Shown piece by piece: positions 14,632 to 26,388 of a stretch of 64,000 nt of DNA; position 1 is the first letter of the stretch, and each line of letters begins with the position of its first letter. Made by a program: the position numbers and the translations under genes. The stretch lies in NCBI GenBank assembly GCA_028023455.1, contig JAQFVV010012574.1, positions 357,501-421,500 on the forward strand, read 5' to 3'. The DNA comes from Epiperipatus broadwayi (taxonomy: Eukaryota; Onychophora; Udeonychophora; Euonychophora; Peripatidae). Under the pieces are notes generated by a model that saw nothing but the letters and a program-made list of their open reading frames with translations, did not search any database and was not told where the DNA came from.

Positions 14632-15150
14632 ACAGGCTGTATTTTTTACTTCATCTAATGATGAATCTAGGACAATGATAACCTGTGCAGTTTGACACAT
14701 TTAAAAGAGCTTCTGACTTGGGATTGGACAGTCCTAGGATCGATTCTGACATTTGCAGTTCTGATGCTCAAACTTCTTATGAAGTCTCAAATGACAGGCT
14801 GTATTTTTTACTTCATCTAATGATGAATCTAAGACAATGATAACCTGTGCAGTTTGATTCATTTAGAAGAGCTTCTGACTTGGGATTGGACAGTCCTAGG
14901 ATCGATTCTGACATTTGCAGTTCTGATGCTCAAACTTCTTATGAAGTCTCAAACAACAGGCTGTATTTTCAGATGATGATGAATCTAGGACAATGATAAC
15001 CTGTGCAGTTTGATACATTTTAGAAGAGATTCTGACTTGGGATTGGAAAGTCCTAGGATCGATCCTGGCATTTGCAGTTCTGATGCTCAAACTTCTTATG
15101 AAGTCTCAAACAACAGGCTGTATTTTTTACTTCAGCTAATGATGAATCTT
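14632..15150 (+). repeat. ~162-bp tandem array with tRNA-like boxes
   Basis: Units start at 14632, 14794, 14956 and 15113 (162, 162 and 157 bp apart), the last being cut off after about 37 bp. Each unit begins ACAGGCTGTATTTT and contains TTCTGACTTGGGATTGGA followed by TAGGATCGATTCTGAC. The latter sits where a tRNA T-arm or B box would lie (GGATCGATTC against GGTTCGANTCC). The middle copy of the ACTTCATC stretch is altered. Reverse-strand ORF 14896-15090 is a by-product. Confidence 0.85.
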
Positions 15151-15189
15151 TCCATATAAAAACTGGATTAAAAATCAATCAATTGCAAT

Positions 15190-16400
15190 TCGATATCATT
15201 CAATCACTTGAGAATTTTAAAATGGAGTTTATTTGCTGATGTTGTGTCTAGTTATAAAATAAATTTTGCTGTTTTTTCAAAGTGGGAACTGCATAAATCT
15301 TGAAGAAACTTTGTTGATCATCAACTGAATTATAATTACAACCTTTTGTGTTAATTTATCTTGATGTGATTTCTCACAAGATTCTATATTCACAAAAACA
15401 TTTGCATTTGGAAAATACTTACAGACATTTAAAGTAATATCATGGGATTAAATTTATGTAATTTAACATGGGATGTTTTGACTTAATCAAACATAATAAT
15501 GACTGTTTTATTAACATCTTGTTATTTAATACCATATTTAATTAATGGAAGCACAAATCAGTTAAAAAACATTACTTTTGAAAGTTATTCAACATCCATT
15601 AATTGACTGTATTGTTCAATGACATTCTTTGTTATATATAAAAAAGTCTAATTTTTTTTAAGTATGCAACACATTCTTGAAGAACTTTTCCATGTCTTAC
15701 TAATCAGACATTATTTTACATAAGTAAGCAATTGTGTAATGGATTTACCTTATTTAACAACATAAATTTTTGTTTGTTTAAAGCCCATGCAGATATAAAA
15801 CTGATTAATTATGATATAAAGCTCATAATATCATCCTGTATCTGGAAATTAACATTGATGCAAAAACCTGCTGGCATTTAATGCCATGAAAATCCAGACT
15901 ACATGAACAATACATTCAGTAAATAAATTGACAAATCTATTTTTCTGTCCAAATATATCATGAATACCATCAGTTGTTACTGATATAATTTTGAAAAGAT
16001 TTATTTCTTTTTCAGAAAATGGATCTATAATTGATTTATTTATTCTTTTGATGCTCATAATGATAAACTGATTAATTCATCCTTGACATTAATCTCAATA
16101 TAGTAATGATTAAAACTAGTTAAAAAAGCTGATCCAGTTATATGGAATACTCTCATCAAAACAATGAGAAATAAAACTGGAAAATTTTTATTATTTTTGT
16201 GGATACATTATATTTTTAGCCATTTCCAAGATTCTATTTTTTATCATAATTCTAACCAAAAGCATACCATAGTCTTGGAATATTTTTGTTTCTTTATTTT
16301 CAAATTTTAAAAAACAAACAAACTGGTACACATCTTAACCATGCTTCTTTTAGATAGTCTCCACCACTAAAAAATATCCTTTGTTTAGCAATTGTAATAA
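15190..16400 (-). pseudogene. hAT-type transposase relic
   Basis: The clearest piece is an open frame at 15849-16058: FKIISVTTDGIHDIFGQKN, then RFVNLFTECIVHVVWIF. This follows the hAT transposase motif of a TDGAPSM-G...GF...IHC pattern. Upstream on the minus strand, in other frames, IKNRILEMAKNI and SSFISHCFDES correspond to the RI-DMA-I and DESTD motifs that precede it in ZBED/SCAND3-like hAT transposases. The acidic residues are partly recognisable but several frames are broken. Downstream remains to about 15190 are too degraded to assign. I see no terminal inverted repeats around it. Confidence 0.6.
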
Positions 16401-16509
16401 ATAGCAGTTCTATTTGATTGACTTCCAAAATACTTAATTAAGAATACTGTCTGAGATGAGAAATAAAGATTGATAATGATCAATTATAAGAAGTTAACAG
16501 CTAGAAATA

Positions 16510-17072
16510 CCTTGTCAAATTTTTACTACAGATTGAAACGTAATGGATAAAATTAATTATAGGATTAAACTTGATTGGAGTGTGTTTGGTAGAAGTAACA
16601 ATATTAAAAAAATATATTCATCCAAAGTTTTTATGAAATGTGTTTTACTAGTTCTTAATTATAAATCTGAGACTTGGACACTTCACAAAAGAGCAATACA
16701 GAAACTTCAAACCACTCCACAAAGTATGGAGAGATGCATGTTTGAAATAACAAGAGATTGAAAATGAAATACATGAGTGAGAGGTACAAACAGATGTTAT
16801 TGATATCATTGAAAGAATTAAGAGATTAAAGTGAAGTTTGGTTGTACATATTGCTAAAAGAGATCATAGATGGACAATTGAAATCTTAAATTGGATTCCA
16901 AGAGATTGCAAAAGATCTAAAAAAAGACCACATGTGAGATGGTTAGATGAAATAAGGAAGCATGCTGAAGTGATATAAAGAAGAGAGGCTAGAGATTGGA
17001 AAAGAAGAACTGAACTTGAAAAAACCATCCTGCAGTGAATTAATAATGATTAAAAATGATGATGATGATGAC
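16510..17072 (+). pseudogene. RTE-type LINE, 3' part relic
   Basis: The 72-codon open frame at 16543-16761 contains NYRIKLDWSVFGRSNN, then SETWTLHKRAIQKLQTTPQS and MERCMFEITRD. This is the conserved stretch between the reverse transcriptase and the end of RTE-like proteins (IKLAWSAFG..., ETWTL...KLQ-TQR-MERRML). After a stop, other frames continue DVIDIIERIKRLK, WIPRDCKRSK, RPHVRWLDEIRKHAE and REARDWKRRTELEKTILQ up to about 17035. A GATGATGATGATG tail lies at 17057-17070. The 5' end is missing. It is a dead, 5'-truncated insertion on the same strand as the other RTE copies here. Confidence 0.9.
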
Positions 17073-17079
17073 TGCCTGA

Positions 17080-18290
17080 GCATTTATTCTTTTTTAGTTT
17101 TATCAATCAAAGATTTACTGTTTGTTTTATAATGCTGTTTTATTGATGAGATTCTGCATACTATTTTCCCAGAACATAAAACACAATCGCATTAAGGCTC
17201 TTATTAATCATGTCATATTCTTCTATCCATCAACTTTGATTCCAATAATTTTTATTTTTAACTTATACATACTATATTAATCAAAACAGTAAAAAAAAAA
17301 AAAAAATCAAGAAAAAAATATTGAGAAAAATTTATTTGTAAAAAATAATTTTTAATTTTTTTTTATGCATATAAATTACTTTAAAATTCATTCACATCAT
17401 ATTATATGTTTTTGTGCTGTATTTAATACATTCAAACACAAAAAATGCATTTGCCTCTTTCTTTGCATTACCACCAGTATACCATGAAACACACACACAT
17501 AAATTAAATGCATGCATTATTAGAGATGGAAGAGAGACATTATCTGCTACAAATTAGAGAGTATTACAATGTAGAAAATAAATTTATTTCTCTCACACAA
17601 AACAAAATTTTGTAATAATTATTAACATATAATTTTAAAAAAACTTATAATAATATCATTTACATATTCCAAAATATTCTTATGTACCTGTATCTGGCAT
17701 TCTGTCACAAGTTTTCTATAGCAGATGTAATATATTTTTTATTAAAGAAAATACGCAATTTGGAAAGTATGTACATTAAACATGCAATGATTTTATTAAA
17801 AAATTAAAAGTTATGAAATATTAGAATTTAAGAAGTTTCATCTAAAGATACAAGTAGAGAGAGACAGTAGTTTTTGATGACTCAACTACATCAGCTTAAT
17901 TTTTTTAATGCAATAAATCTGTTTTCCAACAATGATAATTCAAAATAATGCAAAAATATAACTCAAATATCATTAATGTGAATAATTAATAATTAATTTT
18001 TTTATTATCCAAATAAAATTTTCAAGATAATCTTTTACTTTTTATAATAAATAGATTATTTACAGACAAAATTTTAAAAAAAATCAGTAAATACCTACAA
18101 ATTAATCAACTTAATAGCAGTGAGCTGTCTTTTTTTATCTTGGCAGAATTTGTGTTACAATGAGATGGTAAAAATCTATTTTTGAAATCTGAAAAAAAAT
18201 TACAAATTCATAAAGTCCTGAAATAATGACTTTTAGATTAAAAATGTTTTATTTCTAATAATAAAAATTTTTAATTGTTTTTTTTTTTTG
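17080..18290. other. AT-rich stretch with no feature recognised
   Basis: Poly-A and poly-T runs (for example about 17290-17306) and nothing else that I can support. Confidence 0.5.
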
Positions 18291-18303
18291 CTATAGTGTA
18301 AAC

Positions 18304-19069
18304 CAGTGGTCTTCAATCCCCGGTCCGCAGACCGATGCCAGACCACAGAAATTTTTTATTGGTCCACACTAGACTGGCAGAAAAGTTTGTAATAACAAAA
18401 TAATATTTTAAACTTTTAATTAATATAAACAATTTTTATTTATTTTTTCATCGCATTTTTACCCAATTTGAAAAAAAGAAACAGAACAAAAACAAAATCT
18501 AATCAATCATACATAAATTAATTTGTTTTTCTATTTATCACAGATGTTTATGGGGGGGGGGTAAAATTAAATTTTTTATTATTTTTCTAAAAAAATTCAA
18601 AATTAAAAAAAAAAGTGTTTTATTATACAAACTCCACATATATAACTTCATCTTGTATATTTAACATTAAATACAGATATTACATTTATCATAATCATTG
18701 TCATGTAATTACTCTAGCTGTGATATTTCCCAACATTCAAATGAATAACATTTTATTTTTGCATGTTTTAACAATGAAATAATAAATGTAGCAAAGCAGG
18801 CAAATTAATGAGAATAATTGTTATTGTACTGTTTTCTGTAGAAGTATGACTGTGCAACTCGAGAAAGAGTGTTCAGCATGTGAAGGTAAGCAACACCATT
18901 ACAAAACACAGTAACTAGTGTGTTGTTTTGGTCAGTTATAACAATTATGCTCATCTAAGGCTAAGCAGGTTACATCTTTAAGAAAATTTATCTGTAAACT
19001 TCTGCCGGTCTGTGAAAACTTATTCTTATTTTTGCTGCTCTGGAGGTGTGAAAAGGTTGAAGACCACTG
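18304..19069. mobile_element. Non-autonomous hAT element (MITE) with 8-bp target duplication
   Basis: The left end is CAGTGGTCTTCAATCCCCGG and the right end reads, in reverse complement, CAGTGGTCTTCAACCTTTTC. This gives a terminal inverted repeat of about 15 bp beginning CAGTGG, as in hAT (Charlie-like) elements. GTGTAAAC flanks both ends (18296-18303 and 19070-19077), the 8-bp target site duplication expected of hAT. An internal inverted word (CCGCAGACCG-ATGCCAG against CTGCCGGTCTGTG) lies just inside. The 766-bp interior has no transposase. The perfect duplication implies a fairly young insertion. Confidence 0.95.
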
Positions 19070-19491
19070 GTGTAAACCTTAGGTATGTTAAAGAATGTGT
19101 CAGGAAAGAAATATTATTTTTATATCAGACATCACATGGAATTAAGCAGTGCTTGATCATAAGTGATATTAGCTCATCACTGCTTTCATTTATTATCAAA
19201 CAATAACTTTGGCATTAACAAAATTCAGGAATGTCTCTTAGCATAAAAAAAATATAAATTATATAAAATAAACACTTGGACTGATATGTGCTCAATTCTC
19301 TATATATGTTTTCACTATTACCTATTATAGGCTATTCTTTGAAAATTTCTACAAATTAATGTTCCTAGTAAACATGTATATTTAAAATAGTTGTTTCCTA
19401 ACACAACACTTTCAATTTTTTTACTTATTCTTACAGTGATCTATTTTATAACATTTAAATTTCATTTTTAATATATTACTTATTTTATATA

Positions 19492-20458
19492 TCCCTGGGT
19501 CTCATTTTATGCGATAGATAGGTTCCTCAGAAAACACACACAAAAGAAATCGCACAAAAATAGATGTAACTTACCTTGAAAAGGGGGGGATACGAACTGT
19601 GATTTTTCAAAAATCTCATAAAAGCAAAGCACCAATGTAAAATTATTTTAAAATTCGCACAAAAAAAAAAATAAGGAAATAAAATATGATTAATAAAAAA
19701 TTTCAAATTTGAAAAAAATTGATACAAGACAAACTTTTTTAAACTATAATATTTAATTTTATTCAAAACAATATATTTTTATGCATAATTTACAGTAATT
19801 TACATTTTTATACACATTTTAATTATTATCGCTATTTGCCGATAAACAGGTTCGTTTGCAAACTGGTAAAAAATCAGATTCTTCACAAGAGGAAATACAA
19901 CTAGTGCCAACTTCACTCTCATGTTGTGTTAATGGTTTTCTGGTGACAACGTAATTAGTAATTAATCTAACAACTAAAAATTAAATTCTTATTTTTGTCT
20001 TTAATTTTTTAATTTTCAATTTTAATTGTGCCCACTGTTATTACTCACCTTTTAAAAATAAACTTGCGGACACTAAATGATTAATAATTGATTATGTTCT
20101 TTTTTAAAAAGCAAAAACAGAATGTGATTTAAAATGCAAAATTAACACGCACAATGTTTGAACAAATTTACATTATAATCTTGTAAAATTTAATGTGGGT
20201 ATACATAAAATGTGGAAATCATGATTTTAATTTCATTATTGCATAAAATCTTACTATTATAAAGCACTGAAAATATTGAAATAACTAAGATGAAAGTCAA
20301 ATTCCAATAATGTGCTATTACTTTCAATATGACGTAAGTGCATGAAATTTATTATTTAAAGTACTAGCGCATTATCAGAGTTTGACTTCCAAAGAAACAT
20401 GAATTCCGTAACTTCAAAATTGCGTTAAATAAATCCGCGTAAAACGAGATCCAGGTGG
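19492..20458. mobile_element. TIR element flanked by TA, Tc1/mariner-like
   Basis: The left end CCCTGGGTCTCATTTTATGCG and the reverse complement of the right end, CACCTGGATCTCGTTTTACG, share about 17 of 20 positions (CCTGG-TCTC-TTTTA-GCG). Each end abuts a TA dinucleotide (19490-19491 and 20459-20460), the target duplication of the Tc1/mariner superfamily. The ~967-bp interior has no transposase. The minus-strand frame 19527-19766 is low-complexity and not convincing. The ends recall Tigger/pogo termini but I cannot verify the family. Confidence 0.7.
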
Positions 20459-20460
20459 TA

Positions 20461-21135
20461 TTTAACTATTATAAATCCGAACTTTTTTTTTACATCATAG
20501 TTTTCAAAGAAATCCAAACTATATATACTACATCAAATTTTAAAAAAAAATTTAAGAAAAATTCAAAAAATTAAGTAAAAATAAAAGCATAAAAATTTCA
20601 CTACTAAATGTATTAATTAAATTTTTATGTTATTTCAATTTCTTAATTTTGTCGTTTTCTGCATTTTTTATTCCAAGAATGTATTCTGCTATGATTTTTT
20701 TTTAAAAAAGAGACTTATGTCATTTTTGAAAATAAATATACTTTTTAAAAAATAATAATAATTTTTAACTACTAAAAAAAAAAAAAAACGAATCTGTGTG
20801 TGTATTTTTTAAAAATAGCCCATAAAAATAAATGTTTTAAAATGTAAATATATGTAAGTGATTTTTACATTAATAATACTTTTTAAAATGATGTTTTAAT
20901 GAGAATGGAAAATTTAATTTATATTGTATTTTTCTTTAAGGAAAAACTTACATTGTATTTTTAAAATTTTTTCCATAAAAAATTGTGATGTTTAAATTAG
21001 CAAAGTTAATATTTTAAAACAATTTTAAAACTATTATGTGAGCCATTAATTTATTTTTTAAATAAACAAACAACATAAAAATGTTCTACTTATACTGAAG
21101 AATTTATTGTAATATTTGCATATATGTGACAGAAG
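20461..21135. other. AT-rich stretch with no feature recognised
   Basis: Dominated by A and T runs (A15 near 20777). No ORF or repeat assigned. Confidence 0.5.
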
Positions 21136-21139
21136 AGGA

Positions 21140-21290
21140 AGATTCCTATATGCAAGACGTGCAGGAAAATCAATCCCATAGAAGAAACTCAGCATGTGAA
21201 TGGTGTAAAAAGAATCCTGATCAATATTATGACTGTGCGATATTCAACTTTTCTTGATGATATTTCACTAATATGTTTGTAATGTGTTAT
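21140..21290 (+). pseudogene. LINE carboxy-terminal zinc-motif fragment
   Basis: One frame reads PICKTCRKINPIEETQHVN. This is the C-x2-C followed by ETQHV that typifies the LINE carboxy-terminal zinc motif (compare CKLC...ENIRHLL at about 8425). The rest continues as LINIMTV...TFLDDISLICL with no further recognisable domain. Short and isolated; homology is inferred from the motif only. Confidence 0.45.
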
Positions 21291-21699
21291 AAAAATTCAG
21301 TAGAATTTCAAGTTTAAAAATGGAAAAAAAAGAGAGAAAACAAAATAAGACAAATATTAATATAATGGAAAGGAATCATGAAATAATTTTATGAACAAAT
21401 TTTGAATAAGAAAGTGTCATGTTTGTTTAATTTAAATATCAATATCACATGAGTTTCACATGTCTTATTCATAGATGCTTTGAAAGGCAGTTCTCTACAT
21501 TTTACTGTAGATTTGTCTATTGTAAGCCTAAATAATCAATTAACACCAGATGATATAATGCTATAATATCCATATCCCAGATCAGTATTCAACTTTTGCT
21601 TTTACCAGTGAGGATTTAGAATTTAAAATTAGTATTAATGCACTTATGCATTTAGAAGCCATCTTTTACTTGTTTATACTATTCTAATTCTTGAACATA

Positions 21700-21930
21700 A
21701 GTTAAATATTTCTCATTGTTATATAAATCTGACAGCAGTTAAGTTTTTATATACTTTAAAGACCTTACTGCTATGCAACGGCATAAGTCTTTTATATATT
21801 CCAATGACTTTTCTAACAAGTCTGTTAGTTTTATCAAAATTTATAATACGCTCAATGTGGCATAAAGTAAAATGAAATACTTTGTGTCTAAAAGCACTCT
21901 TATGCTTTGCTCTTACTATATCCACTTTTC
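21700..21930 (-). pseudogene. PLE GIY-YIG endonuclease tail, decayed
   Basis: The open frame at 21719-21925 contains HIERIINFDKTNRLVRKVIG then IYKRLMP. This resembles the ...ARII-DKT-RL-RKI-EAI-IYKR... segment that follows the histidine motif of GIY-YIG domains in Penelope-like elements. The upstream GIY-YIG core is not recognisable. It lies in the same orientation as the clearer tails at 35150, 43853 and 54881. Confidence is moderate because only about 30 residues support it. Confidence 0.45.
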
Positions 21931-21959
21931 TATTGTTTTAACCAATTTAAAATATGAGG

Positions 21960-23650
21960 CAAAACCATCAGAAATTTTATAATCCCAATTGATTTTCAAG
22001 TGAAAATTATGATTCGATTGGGGAAGATTTTTTAATCTTTTTTATTTCAAAATTAGTGAATGGTATTATAAGAAATTTGCCATTAGAATCACTTACATTT
22101 TTTTATAATGTAAGTTAGCCTTCTTTTCCCACTATTTAGTTGTTATAATGTTCTTTAAATAATTATATTTATTTTTACCTAACCACACAGTAAATTTCAA
22201 ACAACCTTGCATACCATGCATAATCTGTAATAATGATTAACATTTAGAACTATTTACCTGCTGATCATTCTCTGTATGAATGGTCATGTTTTTCAGTACA
22301 AGTTGAAAAACCATTAAAAAACATTTGATATTTTTTACATATGAAAGTATTTATGAGGCATGCCCCACCCCCTCCATATATATATATATAACAATAAATT
22401 ATAAAAATAAAGAAATCATCATTTAGCAGGTTGTCTTCATAAAGTTTTTTCAATCTTTCCTATTTCAAAATGAAGATCTTGCACTCAAAAATTTAACTCA
22501 ATTATAAATTAATTAATGGTTGAGTGGAAGAATTTTGCTAAGACGTCACTGACATTAAGAGAAACAGGCTATTAAGATAAATAGTTACATACTAATCTTA
22601 AATCTAAATAATGTTTTCTGATACAATATCAGGAATTAGTGGAATGATCAATGAGATCATGAAATCACTTAAAATACATGATATCCAGATAAAAAATTAA
22701 AACAGTTGAATATTTGCATTAGTGTATTATTAATAGGTAAAAATAATCATGGGAACAGTGTCATAAAAATATATCTTCCTTATCAACAAATAATAACTAT
22801 TGTATCCACACTTATCTGATCAGCAGATATTAAACAGAATATTTTTATTCTCTACCTCTACTAAGTATAACCAGATATCTAATTTACATTATTAGAAGGC
22901 TATCTGAATTGGCTATATGTTTATTACCTGACAAAAAGATAACAAACCTATCTAAGCATTTCACATATCTCAATCTCAAATCTCAAGATATAGGGCAATT
23001 AAGGAAGAGTCCTTGGAATACATAGGTGAGGACTGCATAATCTCTATTTATTTTTATATTTTAACTTTTTTTTCACATTAACTGCTCAATTTTCTGAATA
23101 AAATGTGTGCCATGCATAAAAACTAATTCATGTTACACACAATCAACAAAAAATAACAGGTTATCAAGATAAAATAAGAAAACAATGCACTGATTAGAAA
23201 ATAAAAAGATTAATCATCAAACATTGGTAGGATCATATGCTTGTAATGTTTAGAACATATTTGTACATATGTGTACATAATATTAAAAGCATAGATAAAT
23301 ACAGTGATGTTTTGATTATTCAATGTAAATGAAATGTCACACAGTGATAGAAATGAAAATCAGTAATTAAAGAAAAACAAATTAAATGAAATTTCAACAT
23401 AAATTAAAAATCTTTATTAATATTTTTCAGTAATCATTTCAAAGCTTATTATAATCTTATAGCTTATTTTAAAAGAAAATCTTCTATGATTGCAATTAAC
23501 TGACCAATGGATATATTTTATTAAATTCATTAGAATCATTAATGATCCCTAATAAATAACTAATAACTTTTTAATTCAAAAAGAGAGAAAAAAATAAAAC
23601 ATTAGGAAATGAATATAGTATGTATAACAAAGCAATCCATTATAATGGTC
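21960..23650. other. AT-rich stretch with no feature recognised
   Basis: A short TA run lies at 22378-22390. I found no SINE boxes, inverted repeats or protein remains. Confidence 0.5.
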
Positions 23651-23654
23651 GGGG

Positions 23655-23795
23655 AAAAGTGATCCATCCATATCTGCCATACAGGGTGCCACCAGGCCAT
23701 TCGAACCTGGAAAATTTATATAGTAGGCAGATTTTACATATATGTTTTATTCTGACCGTCAGCCCATGCCACTAGCTCAGGGAGCAGCAGAGATA
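23655..23795 (-). repeat. SINE-like element with A and B boxes
   Basis: On the minus strand TGAGCTAGTGGCATGGG (A-box-like) is followed about 60 bp later by CCAGGTTCGAATGGCCTGG, a strong B box held in a small inverted repeat. The block is visibly more GC-rich than its surroundings. A diverged relative may lie at 29560-29690 (GATCGCCCATAGCTAACC). The tRNA of origin is unclear and I found no clean target duplication. Confidence 0.55.
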
Positions 23796-24179
23796 ATTTA
23801 TAATATATATATAAAAAGTTTTAATAAAGATTTATATTCTCAAAATATATTAATATTTAAAAAAATAAAATAAGCCACTGCCAGTAATTAACACACAAAA
23901 CATTTATAGACACACATATATAAATATTTAAAATTGAGGAATAAATTTATTTTGTTTAGATTTTAATATTAGATTTAAATTATTTGGAGTAAATCCACAC
24001 AGATGGGCATTTTATAAAAGTTTGTTTTATAATGTTGAGTATAGATTGGCTACATAGATTATTCAGTTAAAAACTTTTCAAAACAATCATTCAATCTCGT
24101 GACTAAAAGTTTGCAGCCAAACCAATGCCTGCTTCCAGATATATAGTCGCAACCAATGCAATATGAAGATGTTAGCATA

Positions 24180-24540
24180 AAACCACACTGTCAGGAATGT
24201 GCATGGGACAGCGTGATATTATTTGAAAGACATGATCCTCATCCAGTATAGGAATGTGTGTCTGTCTGGTGAAGGAATCAGGTATATACAATAATTAAAG
24301 AGAAATGCTCCATATGGGGGAGAGCGGTCTATCTGCCGACTTATAGTTCCTATCCATAGAGCTAAAAAGTGGTCAATGGCACAGAAAATATGTCTGTGTC
24401 CATTGCAATACAATGACCACATCTTTGGGTCATGCATTCAATTGGGCTTTGCCCTGTATGCTAAACATGCTTCACATTACATTGATATAAACACCCATAT
24501 ATCCCTCCACCAGCATCAACCTAACTACAAGACAAATAGT
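24180..24540. other. Relatively GC-rich block with a long hairpin
   Basis: The composition rises clearly here. GTGGTCAATGGCACAGA at about 24370 pairs imperfectly with TCTGTGTCCATTG...GACCAC at about 24391-24421, giving a hairpin of some 50 bp. No protein family is recognisable on either strand; a 72-codon minus frame (24219-24437) is unassigned. It may be a SINE or transposon fragment. Confidence 0.35.
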
Positions 24541-24579
24541 TTGAAATGAAACCCCTTCAAAATAAACATAAATGATTAA

Positions 24580-25188
24580 CCTTTTAACCGCTAATTATTT
24601 TATTGGTCGAGTGAGGTAAAAGTCAACTTTTAATTGGTCAACTCACAAACTCAAACATCAAAATATATTCATCTTTCAATATTATATTCACTTTAGTTTT
24701 GTTTGTAGAAGTGAATGAAAGTTTTTTCAAAAATAAATTTCTAATTATAATTATAAAAATATTTGATAGCGGAAAACATAAAAAGTAAATTACTCACAAA
24801 TGAAAAAGCTTTCATGACGTCAGTGATTTCTTTCCCAATTTTACGTTGCAGATAAGTAAATAATTTTTGCTAAAGTCTTAACTATTTTTCTAAAATAATT
24901 TTATTTTAGCATATTTTTTCAAAATAATTTATACTTTGTCAAAAAATACTTTTAAAATGGTCTAAAACATTTGTTTATCATTTTCAAAATGAAAGAAAAG
25001 AAATCATAACTCTTTAGTTTTTGACAGCCATTTTCTTAGTTGTCAAAATTTAAAACAGCCAGTCAGATTCAAGAAGGGGCATTATTTTTCATTTGTTAGA
25101 CCTATATCAGCAGTTTTATTGATTTTTTACTTTAAAATAATTCAAGAGAGGGCAGCATCCTACGGAATTTATTATAGACTTTTAAATG
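24580..25188 (-). repeat. 0.65-kb interspersed repeat, copy 2
   Basis: This is the reverse-complement partner of 3192-3843, with the same landmarks in reverse order: TAATTATTTTATTGGTCGAG at the left end and TTCAAGAGAGGGCAGCATCC at 25141. Divergence is moderate with many small indels. A TGACGTCA palindrome at about 24817 lies inside it. Confidence 0.75.
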
Positions 25189-25584
25189 TCAGTAAAATCT
25201 CAATGGTAGCATTAAAATTAACAAAATTTCAAGTGACTTCAAGTGGCTTCAAGTCATCTCATAAACTGCCTTTAAAGAAATATAAAGTTATTGATGGAAT
25301 TGCAGAAGGAAATTTACAATAAACCCAATGGCATTCATCATAAGGTTTCGCAATAACTTAAAAGATATATGAATAAATACATTTGGACACTCAGCATGAG
25401 GTGTCATATTTACCGATATCTATATATTTTAATCATATGAAAATAATAGAAAACTAACTAAACATTAATGAATCTATGCAGCTATCTACACCCAACTTAA
25501 ATTTAATGCATTTAAATAATTTAGTCAATAAATATTAATAATAATAATAAAAAATGGAAATGATTTAATTAAATTAGCAAACTC

Positions 25585-26260
25585 AGACTTGCACTCTCTC
25601 GTAAGTTAATTTCAAATCATCTGCACTTTGAAAATAAATATTATTTACATATATTTCTGCAATTTATAACATCGATAATCTACTGCATAGTGAATCTAAA
25701 GATTTCATGCTGTATGTTTGTAATTTGAAGTCAGTGAGTAGTGTGTGAAGGTATTTAATATTCACACTTTCAGATATAAGTACTTTGGACTGGCTTGGAT
25801 ATATAGACAGACAAGTAAAGTTAAGAGTGGTTACCACTCTTTTCTTGTTAAATCGTTGTCCCAGTATTTACGATCTGATTGGCTATTAATAATCACAAGC
25901 GCTGAGAGACTTGCACTCTCTCGTAAGTTAATTTCAAATCATCTGCGCTTTGAAAATAAATATTATTTACATATATTTCTGCAATTTATAACATCGATAA
26001 TCTACTGCATAGTGAATCTAAAGATTTCATGCTGTATGTTTGTAATTTGAAGTCAGTGAGTAGTGTGTGAAGGTATTTAATATTCACACTTTCAGATATA
26101 AGTACTTTGGACTGGCTTGGATATATAGACAGACAAGTAAAGTTAAGAGTGGTTACCACTCTTTTCTTGTTAAATCGTTGTCCCAGTATTTACGATCTGA
26201 TTGGCTATTAATAATCACAAGCGCTGAGAGACTTGCACTCTCTCGTAAGTTAATTTCAAA
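25585..26260 (+). repeat. 322-bp tandem duplication (2.1 copies)
   Basis: Units begin at 25585, 25907 and 26229 with AGACTTGCACTCTCTCGTAA; the third stops after 32 bp. The two full units differ by about one base (CTGCACTTTG against CTGCGCTTTG). Each contains a 19-bp palindrome, AAGAGTGGTTACCACTCTT. The duplicated frames at 25745-26050 and 26067-26273 are copies of one fortuitous frame. The near-identity means either a very recent duplication or an assembly artefact. Confidence 0.95.
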
Positions 26261-26388
26261 CTCAAGTATATAAAATTTGAAATCTTAATAAGTCAGATAA
26301 AGTTCATTTTAAAAGTTATGTTTGGCTGGTTATTAAAAGTTTGTTAAATATTGATGAAAGTTCTTAATTACTTTTTAAAATTTTACAG

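Noticed and set aside
14896-15090. 64-codon minus-strand frame with Cys residues
   Set aside because: It is the reverse reading of the 162-bp tandem array.
14632-15150. CRISPR array
   Set aside because: The repeats are long contiguous units with no short repeat and unique spacer pattern, in eukaryotic sequence.
25745-26273. Two near-identical protein frames
   Set aside because: They are the same GTG-started chance frame copied by the 322-bp duplication, with no protein motif.
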